In this document: in pieces, positions 57,419 through 64,000 of the stretch
Position numbering within the stretch: position 1 is the first letter of the stretch
How the letters are laid out: every line of letters begins with the position of its first letter
DNA from: Ruminococcus sp. FC2018
GTDB taxonomy: Bacteria; Bacillota; Clostridia; Oscillospirales; Ruminococcaceae
Assembly (NCBI RefSeq): GCF_000621805.1
Contig: NZ_JHXH01000002.1
Span: forward strand, 176,538-240,537
Direction: 5' to 3'
Length of the DNA stretch: 64,000 nt
Program-made: the position numbers and the translations under genes
Notes under the pieces: model-generated
Told to the model about the DNA's origin: nothing
What the model saw: the letters and a program-made list of their open reading frames with translations, nothing else
The model's database searches: none

Positions 57419-57939
57419 TGAACAGTGAAGTAAAAAAGAAAACGACCACCTGCTTACTGCTCTGGGGATTGTTCGTGCTGATAAAGTGGGTAATGCTGCT
57501 CAGCCCGTCATCTATATTCTATAAGCTCAGCCCTCTGTCGGTGGTCATGAACGACGCAGACAAGGACTATAATGTATCGGGCTGGATCTCCCTTGGCATC
57601 GAGACTGCCCTTATAGCGGCATTTTTACTTCTCAGAGTGAAAAAGATAAACATTCTTTATATCCTCTGCACCGTGTATTCGTTTTTGTATATCCCGTCCA
57701 TAGGATACTGGATATTCAAGCTTGAATTTGAAGCGTGGCGCTATGTTATGTTTTTGCCGGCAGTGGTTTGCTGCGTGATGATGATAACCTATTTTGCGGA
57801 ATATGCAAAAATGCCCAAGCTTAAAAAGCCGGTAAAGGATAAAGCAAAGCAAAGCGGCGAGGAAGAGGATACACAAACCGAAAACGAGGACGAAAACAGC
57901 TCCGAACGAGCGGAGCAGGAAACACAGGAGCAGGAATAA
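57418..57939 (+). CDS. Unknown integral membrane protein inserted in the fab-acc operon
   Basis: 173 aa. Four probable membrane helices (CLLLWGLFVLIKWVMLL; ISLGIETALIAAFLLL; ILYILCTVYSFLYI; YVMFLPAVVCCVMMITYF) and an acidic cytoplasmic tail (residues 140-173). Start and stop both overlap neighbours by one base (TAATG), so translation is coupled to accB and fabZ. No family recognised. Its position suggests a membrane-side role for lipid synthesis, but nothing in sequence proves it. Confidence 0.8.
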   Translation: MNSEVKKKTTTCLLLWGLFVLIKWVMLLSPSSIFYKLSPLSVVMNDADKDYNVSGWISLGIETALIAAFLLLRVKKINILYILCTVYSFLYIPSIGYWIFKLEFEAWRYVMFLPAVVCCVMMITYFAEYAKMPKLKKPVKDKAKQSGEEEDTQTENEDENSSERAEQETQEQE

Positions 57940-58370
57940 TGGCAGTAGTAATGAATAAAGAGCAGATAATGGAGGTCATACCCCACCGTGACCCGTTTCT
58001 GCTGATAGACGAGATAAACGAGCTTGAAGTGGGCAAGCGTGTAAAGGCGACCAAGTACATAAAGGCTGACGATTTCTGGTTCAAGGGACATTTCCCACAG
58101 TACCCCGTGACACCGGGCGTGCTTATGGTGGAGATGTGTGCACAGGCAGGCGCAGTAGCTCTGCTGTCGCTGCCGGAGAACAAGGGAAAGATAGGCTTTT
58201 TCGGCGGGATAAACAACTGCAAGTTCAGACAGCAGGTGCTGCCGGGCGACACTCTTGAAATAGAGGTCGAGATACTCAAAGTCAAAGGACCTATCGGCGT
58301 GGGCAAGGCTGTTGCTACCGTCGGCGGCAAGAAAGCAGTTTCAGCGGAGATTACCTTTGCTATAAAGTAA
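57939..58370 (+). CDS. fabZ: 3-hydroxyacyl-ACP dehydratase
   Basis: 143 aa. Catalytic His in IPHRDPFLLID and Glu in PGVLMVEMCAQAGAV; FKGHFPQYPVTPG between. Hot-dog fold enzyme that dehydrates 3-hydroxyacyl-ACP. No FabA, FabM or FabN relative is seen, so the route to unsaturated fatty acids is not visible here. Confidence 0.96.
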   Translation: MAVVMNKEQIMEVIPHRDPFLLIDEINELEVGKRVKATKYIKADDFWFKGHFPQYPVTPGVLMVEMCAQAGAVALLSLPENKGKIGFFGGINNCKFRQQVLPGDTLEIEVEILKVKGPIGVGKAVATVGGKKAVSAEITFAIK

Positions 58371-58434
58371 GTTCTGCCGCAGCGTATTCGGTGAATAGTT
58401 GGGGACAACTCTTTTGGAGAAGAGTTTTCCCCAA

Positions 58435-58535
58435 ACCCCTTTCAGAAACCTTTTAATGATTTTTATCTATCGGGAACAAGTCCCCGATAGATAAAAATGA
58501 CTGAGAGATGCCTAAAAGAGTTCAGAGAGAATTCT
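58435..58535 (+). repeat. Intergenic hairpin repeat, copy A
   Basis: CCCCTTTCAGAAACCTTTTA, then a perfect 16-bp stem ATTTTTATCTATCGGG / CCCGATAGATAAAAAT (58459-58498, 8-nt loop), then AAAAGAGTTCAGAGAG. Block order equals copy B at 51.4 kb although the stem sequence differs. It splits fabZ from accC; about 70 bp on either side hold nothing else. Confidence 0.78.
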
Positions 58536-58637
58536 TTTCAGAAGAACTATCCTCAGCTGTTCAGCGAGTATGCTGTGATAAGACTTATTTCATAACAAAA
58601 CTAATGCACTACAAAAACTAAGATAAAGGTGTAAACT

Positions 58638-60005
58638 ATGTTCAAGAAAGTCCTTATCGCCAACCGTGGCGAAATAGCTGTGAGAATAATCCGTGCCTGC
58701 CGTGAGCTTGGCATTCAGACCGTCGCTGTCTATTCGACTGCCGACAAGAATGCCCTGCACACGATGATAGCAGACGAGGCTGTCTGCATCGGTCCTGCCC
58801 CCAGCAAGGACAGCTACCTGAATATGAAGGCTATAATCGCAGCCTGCGAGATAACCGGTGCGGACGCTGTTCACCCGGGCTTTGGCTTTTTGTCCGAGAA
58901 CCCTTCCTTTGCACGCACCTGCGAAAAGTGCGGCATAACCTTTATAGGTCCTCGTGCACCTTCTATCGAGATGCTCGGCGATAAAGCACAGGCAAAGGAA
59001 ACGATGAAGGAAAACGGTGTGCCTGTTATAATGGGCTCTGACGGAGCTATCTCAAATATCCACGCTGCCCATACCCTGGCAAAGGAGCTGGGGTATCCTG
59101 TGCTGATAAAGGCTTCCGCAGGCGGCGGCGGTCGTGGCATAAGGATAGTTAATGACGACAGCGAGCTTGAAAAGCAGATGACTGCCGCAAAGCAGGAGGC
59201 ACTTACCTGCTTCGGGAACGACGAGGTCTATATGGAAAAATTCATCGTCAACCCCAAGCATATCGAGATACAGATACTTGCCGACAACTACGGCGATGTG
59301 ATATACTTAGGTGAGCGTGACTGCTCCATGCAGCGCAGGAATCAGAAGGTGCTTGAAGAAGCTCCGTCCCCTGCAAGCTTTATGACACCACAGCTGCGGG
59401 AGAAAATGGGTAAGGCAGCCTGCACCGCCGCAAGAGCCTGCGGTTACCGCAATGCAGGTACCATCGAATTTCTTGTGGATAAGGACGGCAATTTTTACTT
59501 TATGGAAATGAATACCCGCATACAGGTGGAGCACCCTATTACCGAGCAGGTGACGGGCATAGACCTGGTAAAGCAGCAGCTGCTTATCGCACAGGGCGAG
59601 CATCTGAGCATCAGGCAGGAGGACGTGCAGATAAAAGGTCATGCCATCGAGTGCAGGATAAATGCCGAGAATCCCGAGCAGGGCTTCAGACCTTCCCCGG
59701 GTACCATAAGGTCGCTGTTTATCCCCGGAGGCTTCGGGATAAGGGTGGATACAGCAGTGTATCAGGGATACGATATCCCGCCGTATTACGATTCCATGAT
59801 AGGAAAGCTGATAGTCTACGGCAAGGACAGACAGGAAGCTATTGCAAAGATGAGATGGGCGCTGAGCGAGTTTATCGTTGAAGGCGTCAGCACAAATGTT
59901 GACTTCCAGCTCAAACTTATCAGAACACCGGAATTTACAGACGGCAGCTACGATAACGGTTTTCTCAACCGTACAGACATTCTAAAACGATCAGGAGAGG
60001 AGTAA
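58638..60005 (+). CDS. accC: Biotin carboxylase subunit of acetyl-CoA carboxylase
   Basis: 455 aa ATP-grasp enzyme. KVLIANRGEIAVRIIRACRE, P-loop KASAGGGGRGIRIV, ERDCSMQRRNQKVLEEAPS and NTRIQVEHPITEQVTGIDLV. It carboxylates the biotin on AccB using bicarbonate and ATP. Separated from fabZ by 267 bp but in the same direction. Confidence 0.97.
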   Translation: MFKKVLIANRGEIAVRIIRACRELGIQTVAVYSTADKNALHTMIADEAVCIGPAPSKDSYLNMKAIIAACEITGADAVHPGFGFLSENPSFARTCEKCGITFIGPRAPSIEMLGDKAQAKETMKENGVPVIMGSDGAISNIHAAHTLAKELGYPVLIKASAGGGGRGIRIVNDDSELEKQMTAAKQEALTCFGNDEVYMEKFIVNPKHIEIQILADNYGDVIYLGERDCSMQRRNQKVLEEAPSPASFMTPQLREKMGKAACTAARACGYRNAGTIEFLVDKDGNFYFMEMNTRIQVEHPITEQVTGIDLVKQQLLIAQGEHLSIRQEDVQIKGHAIECRINAENPEQGFRPSPGTIRSLFIPGGFGIRVDTAVYQGYDIPPYYDSMIGKLIVYGKDRQEAIAKMRWALSEFIVEGVSTNVDFQLKLIRTPEFTDGSYDNGFLNRTDILKRSGEE

Positions 60006-60011
60006 TAGCTG

Positions 60012-60887
60012 ATGCTTGAGGATCTTTTTTCAATGGTCAAGGTCAGGTTCAACGGCGACAAGACAGATGACGACACGAAAAAGACCGATATACCCAAGGG
60101 CTTGCTGTTCAAGTGCCCAAGGTGCAGAAACGTTACCTTTTCCGACGAGTTCAACAAAAACGGCAAGGTCTGCCCTGCCTGCAACTACCATTCAAGGCTC
60201 AGCGCAAGGGAAAGGCTGGATATAACCGTTGACAAGGGAAGCTTCAGGGAGTTCGACAGATATATGATATCCGCAAACCCCATAAATTTCCCCGATTATG
60301 AGCAGAAACAGATAGCCATGCGTGAGAAAACAGGTCTTAAAGATGCCGTTCTCACAGGCAGGGCTAAGATATACAATAAGGATACCGTTATAATAGTAAT
60401 GGACTCAAACTTTATGATGGCATCTATGGGAAGCGTGGTGGGCGAGAAAATAACCCGTGCCTTTGAGTATGCCACAGCCCATAAGCTGCCTGTTATCGCT
60501 TTTACCGCCTCGGGAGGCGCAAGAATGCAGGAGGGCATCGTTTCCCTTATGCAGATGGCAAAGACCAGCGGCGCCGTGGCAAGACATAACCAGGCAGGAC
60601 AGCTTTATATTGCCGTTATGACAGACCCTACCACAGGCGGCGTGACAGCGTCCTTTGCATCTTTGGGAGATATTATTATCGCCGAGCCAAAGGTGCTTAT
60701 CGGCTTTGCAGGAAGGCGTGTTATCGAGGGAACTATAAACCAGAAGCTCCCCGACGACTTCCAGTCCGCAGAGTTTATGCTGGAAAACGGATTTGTGGAT
60801 ATGATAGTTGAAAGAAAAAGAATGAGAAGAGTGCTTTCGCATATACTGAGAATGCATAACTATACAGGGGAGGTGGCTGCCAGATGA
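60012..60887 (+). CDS. accD: Acetyl-CoA carboxylase carboxyltransferase beta
   Basis: 291 aa. N-terminal zinc ribbon FKCPRCRNVTF ... CPACNYH, then crotonase-fold blocks DSNFMMASMGSVVGEKITRA, FTASGGARMQEG and DPTTGGVTASFASLGDI. With AccA it moves the carboxyl group from biotin to acetyl-CoA. ATGA overlap with accA. Confidence 0.96.
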   Translation: MLEDLFSMVKVRFNGDKTDDDTKKTDIPKGLLFKCPRCRNVTFSDEFNKNGKVCPACNYHSRLSARERLDITVDKGSFREFDRYMISANPINFPDYEQKQIAMREKTGLKDAVLTGRAKIYNKDTVIIVMDSNFMMASMGSVVGEKITRAFEYATAHKLPVIAFTASGGARMQEGIVSLMQMAKTSGAVARHNQAGQLYIAVMTDPTTGGVTASFASLGDIIIAEPKVLIGFAGRRVIEGTINQKLPDDFQSAEFMLENGFVDMIVERKRMRRVLSHILRMHNYTGEVAAR

Positions 60888-61711
60888 GCGAGCTTACAGC
60901 CAGCCAGCGCCTGGATATTATAAGACATAAGGGCAGACCTACCGTAAACGACTATATTCCCCGTATCTTTGACAGGTTCATGGAGATGCACGGAGACAGG
61001 CTCTACGGCGACGACGGAGCTGTCATGGGCGGTATTGCCTATTTTAAAGGCACCCCGGTCACGGTCATTGCCCAGGTAAAGGGCAGAGATCTTGCGGAAA
61101 ACCAGAAATGCAACTTCGGAATGCCTCACCCGGAAGGCTACCGCAAAGCCCTCAGACTTGCCAAGCAGGCGGAAAAGTTCCACCGACCGGTCATCTGTCT
61201 TGTGGACACCGCAGGTGCATTCTGCGGAGTGGATGCGGAAAAAAGAGGACAGGGCGAAGCGATCGCCAAGAACCTTATGGAGTTCATGACGCTGAGGACA
61301 CCCATAATCTCTATCGTACTGGGCGAGGGAGGCTCGGGAGGTGCGCTGGCACTTGCCGTGTGCGACGAGCTTGCAATGCTGGAAAACGCTATCTATTCCG
61401 TGATCTCGCCAAGAGGCTTTGCAAGCATTCTGTGGAAGGACCCATCAAGAGAGCGTGAAGCCTGCGATATAATGAAAATAACCGCAAAGGATCTTACCAG
61501 ACTGGGCGTGTGCGATGCCGTTATCCCGGAGGCTCCGGGAGGTGCCCATAACGACCCTAATATGACAGCAAACAACATCAGCGACTATATTTCCAAAGCA
61601 CTTGAAAGAAAATTGAAAAAAGGGCTTGACGAATTGGTAAATGAACGCTATAATAAGTTTAGAATTGTGGGAGAGTTCAAAGAATCCCCACGATCGGCAA
61701 TAACAGGATAA
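60884..61711 (+). CDS. accA: Acetyl-CoA carboxylase carboxyltransferase alpha
   Basis: 275 aa, shorter than the E. coli form and lacking its N-terminal helix. [20 protein letters not shown], GFPxxx-type block [38 protein letters not shown] and [16 protein letters not shown]. Partner of AccD; starts inside the accD stop. Confidence 0.96.
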   Translation: MSELTASQRLDIIRHKGRPTVNDYIPRIFDRFMEMHGDRLYGDDGAVMGGIAYFKGTPVTVIAQVKGRDLAENQKCNFGMPHPEGYRKALRLAKQAEKFHRPVICLVDTAGAFCGVDAEKRGQGEAIAKNLMEFMTLRTPIISIVLGEGGSGGALALAVCDELAMLENAIYSVISPRGFASILWKDPSREREACDIMKITAKDLTRLGVCDAVIPEAPGGAHNDPNMTANNISDYISKALERKLKKGLDELVNERYNKFRIVGEFKESPRSAITG

Positions 61712-61761
61712 AGGGACAAAGCCCCGAGGATCCTGCGAAACTTGAAATGGAGGAATTAAAA

Positions 61762-61995
61762 ATGGTATTTGATAAGGTAAAGAGCATTATCGTTGATCAG
61801 CTTGATGCTGACGAGGCAGAGGTAACAATGGACGCTACTATCCAGGACGATCTGGGTGCAGATTCTCTGGACGTTGTGGATCTGGTAATGAGCATCGAGG
61901 AGAGCTTTGATATCGAAATCCCTGATGAAGAGGTCGAGGGTATCAAGACCGTAGGCGATATCGTTAAGTATATCGAGTCCAAGACCGAGGAATAA
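61762..61995 (+). CDS. acpP: Acyl carrier protein
   Basis: ATG 61762 follows GGAGGAATTAAAA, so the ATG five codons earlier is not the start; 77 aa. Phosphopantetheine Ser in [15 protein letters not shown], very acidic. Carries growing acyl chains for all Fab enzymes encoded upstream. Last in the operon, 50 nt after accA. Confidence 0.97.
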   Translation: MVFDKVKSIIVDQLDADEAEVTMDATIQDDLGADSLDVVDLVMSIEESFDIEIPDEEVEGIKTVGDIVKYIESKTEE

Positions 61996-62009
61996 TATGA
62001 TATTAAGAT

Positions 62010-62038
62010 CCCCCGACAGCATCGGGGGTATTTTTTTT
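62010..62038 (+). terminator. Terminator of the fab-acc operon
   Basis: CCCCCGA / TCGGGGG, CAGCA loop, then TATTTTTTTT. Confidence 0.9.
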
Positions 62039-62089
62039 GCGCCATTTTGGGGATAAAAAAAGAAAAATAAGATATTTTTTCATAAGCGG

Positions 62090-62118
62090 TAGACAAACGG
62101 GAGAAAATGTGGTATAAT
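62090..62118 (+). promoter_or_regulatory. Promoter of the Nudix gene
   Basis: TAGACA (62090-62095), 17 bp, TATAAT (62113-62118). Confidence 0.7.
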
Positions 62119-62168
62119 TACCACAATAACAGCAGTATGCAAAATCTATCGAAAGGACAAAAATAACG

Positions 62169-62573
62169 ATGATGCACGAAAAATCCTGTGGTGCCATTGT
62201 TTATAGAAAATATCACGGCAACACAGAAATCCTGTTGATCAAGCATATTAACAGTGGGCATTGGTCGTTCCCCAAGGGTCATGTTGAAGAGGGCGAGACC
62301 GAGGAGGAGACCGCCAAGAGAGAGATAATGGAGGAAACGGGTATTGACGTAAATCTGGATACTACATTCAGGGAGATCGTTACTTATTCACCTAAAAAGG
62401 ATACTCAGAAAAATGTGGTCTACTTTATCGGCAGAGCAAAAAATACCGATTATCACCCACAGGAGGACGAGATAGCGGAGATAAAGTGGGTGGAGATAGG
62501 TCTGGCAGGGAAAGTGCTTGCCTATGAAAATGACCGCAGTATCGTAAATAAGGCAAAGAAATTTATTATCTGA
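62169..62573 (+). CDS. Nudix hydrolase
   Basis: 134 aa. Complete Nudix box: GHVEEGETEEETAKREIMEE then TGI (G-x5-E-x7-RE-x2-EE-x-G). The surrounding FPKGHV and CGAIVYRK resemble bis(5'-nucleosyl)-tetraphosphatases of the MutT/Ap4A type. It cleaves a nucleoside diphosphate linked to another group; the exact substrate is not defined. Single gene with its own promoter and a weak terminator (62593-62628). Confidence 0.9.
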   Translation: MMHEKSCGAIVYRKYHGNTEILLIKHINSGHWSFPKGHVEEGETEEETAKREIMEETGIDVNLDTTFREIVTYSPKKDTQKNVVYFIGRAKNTDYHPQEDEIAEIKWVEIGLAGKVLAYENDRSIVNKAKKFII

Positions 62574-62592
62574 TGACTGTTTTGTGCTTGAT

Positions 62593-62628
62593 AAAGCTTT
62601 CCGACATAAGGAGGAGGGCTTTTTCTTT
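62593..62628 (+). terminator. Weak terminator-like hairpin after the Nudix gene
   Basis: AAGCTTTCC / GGAGGAGGGCTT imperfect stem followed by TTTTTCTTTTT. The AT-rich 330 bp to the HU gene hold a promoter but no other feature. Confidence 0.4.
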
Positions 62629-62879
62629 TTGCTTATAAAAATTCACCGGCGAAGATAGGGTTTGTAAATTTTAAATGAATAAAATGAAAGACTTATTATA
62701 TATTCTGTGATTTTGCACAATAAGGTTTTTTCGGCTATTTAAGGGGAAAATCATGTGCTTTGACAGCGCATAAAGACGCAAAACGGACGATTTGTTATAA
62801 ATATTCTGTGAATAAGCACAAATAATTTGCACGGCTTTTTGCATATTTTTATGTAAAGCTACAAATATATCCGTATAGT

Positions 62880-62908
62880 TTGACAAAAGTGCGTAAATAG
62901 GATATAAT
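62880..62908 (+). promoter_or_regulatory. Promoter of the HU gene
   Basis: TTGACA (62880-62885), 17 bp, TATAAT (62903-62908), near-consensus as expected for an abundant protein. Confidence 0.85.
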
Positions 62909-62956
62909 ATGACCATAGAAAAGATCCAACCAAGTAAAAAAACGGAGGTAATCAAA

Positions 62957-63232
62957 ATGACAAAGGCAGAATTACTCAGTGCTATTGCTAAGAAGGGCGG
63001 CTATACAAAGAAGGACGCAGAAAAGGCTCTTGAGGCAGTTATCGGCACAGTAACAGACACACTGGCAAAGGGCGAGAAGGTTTCCATTTCCGGCTTCGGT
63101 TCTTTTGAAGTAAGACAGAGAGCTGCTAAGGATTCCATCAACCCACAGACCAAGAAGAAGATCCACATTGCAGCTAAGAAGGTTCCTGCATTCAAGGCAG
63201 GCAAGGCTCTTAAGGAAGTTGTAAACAAGTAA
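62957..63232 (+). CDS. hup: HU-family nucleoid protein
   Basis: ATG 62957 behind CGGAGGTAATC; an upstream in-frame ATG lies at the promoter and is excluded. 91 aa. TKAELLSAIAKKGGYTKKDA, then VSISGFGSFEVRQRAAKDSI and NPQTKKKIHIAAKKVPAFKA are HU hallmarks including the DNA-contacting arm with Pro. Binds and bends DNA without sequence preference. 31 nt before the histone-H1-like gene. Confidence 0.97.
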   Translation: MTKAELLSAIAKKGGYTKKDAEKALEAVIGTVTDTLAKGEKVSISGFGSFEVRQRAAKDSINPQTKKKIHIAAKKVPAFKAGKALKEVVNK

Positions 63233-63263
63233 TCTACTAATTGAGATAAGGAGTGTATTAACA

Positions 63264-63635
63264 ATGGCAGTTAAGAAGACAGATGCAGCAAAGGTTGAGA
63301 AGAAGGTTGAAGAGGTAAAGGCAGCTGAGAAGAAGGCTCCTGCAAAGGCAGCAGCTAAGAAGGCTCCCGCAAAGGCAGCAGCTAAGAAGCCCGCAGCTAA
63401 GAAGGCTCCTGCAAAGAAGGCAGCAGCTAAGAAGCCCGCAGGCGACAACGTTGTTCTTCAGTACAACGGCAAGGACATTGAGATGAAGGCACTTGTTGAG
63501 GCTTGCAAGGCTGATTACAAGGCAAAGGGACATAAGAGCGCAAGCAACGTATGCGTATATGTAAAGCCTGAGGACAATGCAGCTTACTACACCGTAAACG
63601 GCAAGGGCGCAGAGGACTTCAAGGTTGAGCTTTGA
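63264..63635 (+). CDS. Histone-H1-like Lys/Ala-rich protein with DUF6465-type domain
   Basis: 123 aa. Residues 1-65 are Lys/Ala/Pro repeats (KAPAKAAAKKAPAKAAAKKP), like eukaryotic histone H1 tails and bacterial H1-like proteins. Residues 66-123 (VVLQYNGKDIEMKALVEACK, then SASNVCVYVKPEDNAAYYTV) form a small domain seen in Clostridial proteins named DUF6465. The direct neighbourhood with HU suggests a nucleoid role. No terminator is obvious before the IS element. Confidence 0.85.
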   Translation: MAVKKTDAAKVEKKVEEVKAAEKKAPAKAAAKKAPAKAAAKKPAAKKAPAKKAAAKKPAGDNVVLQYNGKDIEMKALVEACKADYKAKGHKSASNVCVYVKPEDNAAYYTVNGKGAEDFKVEL

Positions 63636-63676
63636 TCCCAACTGATCGCACAGCATAATAAAGACCGTCATTTTGA

Positions 63677-63749
63677 AATGCTCCCCTTTTGTTAGACAAT
63701 GTGGTATAATAAAAATATACCAATTAGAAATCTAACGAAAGGGGGCATT
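63677..63749. promoter_or_regulatory. IS3 left end: inverted repeat enclosing the promoter
   Basis: AATGCTCCCCTTTTGTTAGA (63677-63696) pairs with TCTAACGAAAGGGGGCATT (63731-63749) with one bulge and two wobbles. The 3' arm contains the transposase ribosome site. An extended -10 promoter, TGGTATAAT (63702-63710), lies in the loop. Read-through RNA would hide the ribosome site, while RNA from the internal promoter would not. Confidence 0.7.
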
Positions 63750-64000
63750 TTTATGCCTAAAGGAAAACCAAATAAGCGATACACACCGGAATTCAAAATC
63801 AAGGTTGTTGAAACGATGCACAAAGAAAAGTTGAGCCACAGGGAAGCAGCACGGGAATTCGATGTGAGTAATCATAATAGAGTCTCAGACTGGGAGCGCA
63901 TCTATCTTGAAGAAGGCAAAGAAGGTTTTTATGTTGAGCGCCGAGGACGCAAGTCGACAGGCCGTCCTACAAAGCTAAAAAAGGAAGTCCAAGAAGATCT
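63679..64000 (+). mobile_element. IS3-family insertion sequence, left part
   Basis: TGCTCCCCTTTTGTTAGACA at 63679 looks like the terminal inverted repeat, followed by orfA. The right end is outside the window, so completeness is unknown. Confidence 0.8.
63753..64000 (+). CDS. IS3-family transposase OrfA (3' end outside window)
   Basis: ATG 63753 behind GAAAGGGGG. PKGKPNKRYTPEFKIKVVET, then HREAAREFDVSNHNRVSDWE and RRGRKSTGRPTK match the helix-turn-helix OrfA protein of IS150/IS3-type elements. OrfB normally follows through a -1 frameshift. Runs off the window in frame. Confidence 0.88.
   Translation, partial: MPKGKPNKRYTPEFKIKVVETMHKEKLSHREAAREFDVSNHNRVSDWERIYLEEGKEGFYVERRGRKSTGRPTKLKKEVQED

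Noticed and set aside
63258..63671. Leu/Cys-rich frame opposite the histone-H1-like gene
   Set aside because: It is the mirror of Lys/Ala codon repeats; the plus-strand product is clearly the real one.

Overview
The window looks like chromosome of a Ruminococcus-type gut Firmicute (Oscillospiraceae). Supporting signs are AGGAGG ribosome sites with frequent GTG/TTG starts, sigma-A promoters of the TTGACA-17-TATAAT type, FabK as the only enoyl-ACP reductase seen, clostripain and BspA-like surface proteins, and several c-di-GMP enzymes. This assignment is inference from gene content; no rRNA is present.

Layout. 1-10.8 kb: nicotinate phosphoribosyltransferase end, a lipoprotein, a diguanylate cyclase, mgtE behind a structured leader, a YoaP-like acetyltransferase, an EAL phosphodiesterase and a membrane-anchored HAD phosphatase. 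10.8-13.1 kb: a microprotein gene with twin palindromes, an integrase scrap, a nitroreductase and a beta-carbonic anhydrase. 13.1-32.5 kb: an accessory region for surface and secreted functions. It holds two paralogous secreted proteins (558 and 547 aa). One sits beside a sensor histidine kinase and SARP-type response regulator. The other sits beside a PP2C phosphatase and STAS protein whose input domain is homologous to that of the kinase. Between them lie a 1768-aa repeat protein, a 34-aa peptide, an LRR_5 wall protein, three tandem hydrophobic microproteins and a TetR regulator. Shared promoter sequence ties several of these together.

32.6-45.1 kb: a mobile element inserted in the initiator tRNA-fMet gene, bounded by a 48-bp direct repeat. 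It carries left-end tandem repeats, an amidoligase/gamma-glutamylcyclotransferase operon whose products share acidic Met-rich C-terminal tails, a C5 DNA methylase, an antirepressor, a truncated integrase, a JAMM/DUF4417 operon, a candidate small RNA and an ImmR/ImmA pair. No relaxase or conjugation genes are seen, so it looks like a decayed or dependent element.

45.3-51.1 kb: a sodium-solute symporter, an HD-GYP phosphodiesterase with a CBM-like exterior domain, a SecDF-P1-head lipoprotein, aroK, aroE and a dCMP deaminase. 51.6-62 kb: type II fatty acid synthesis, with fabD opposite to fabH-fabK-fabG-fabF-accB-(membrane protein)-fabZ-accC-accD-accA-acpP. 62.1-64 kb: a Nudix hydrolase, HU, a histone-H1-like protein and the start of an IS3-family element.

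The best candidates for something new are the duplicated sensor/secreted-protein modules with their common promoter and microproteins, and the amidoligase operon with its shared C-terminal tails.
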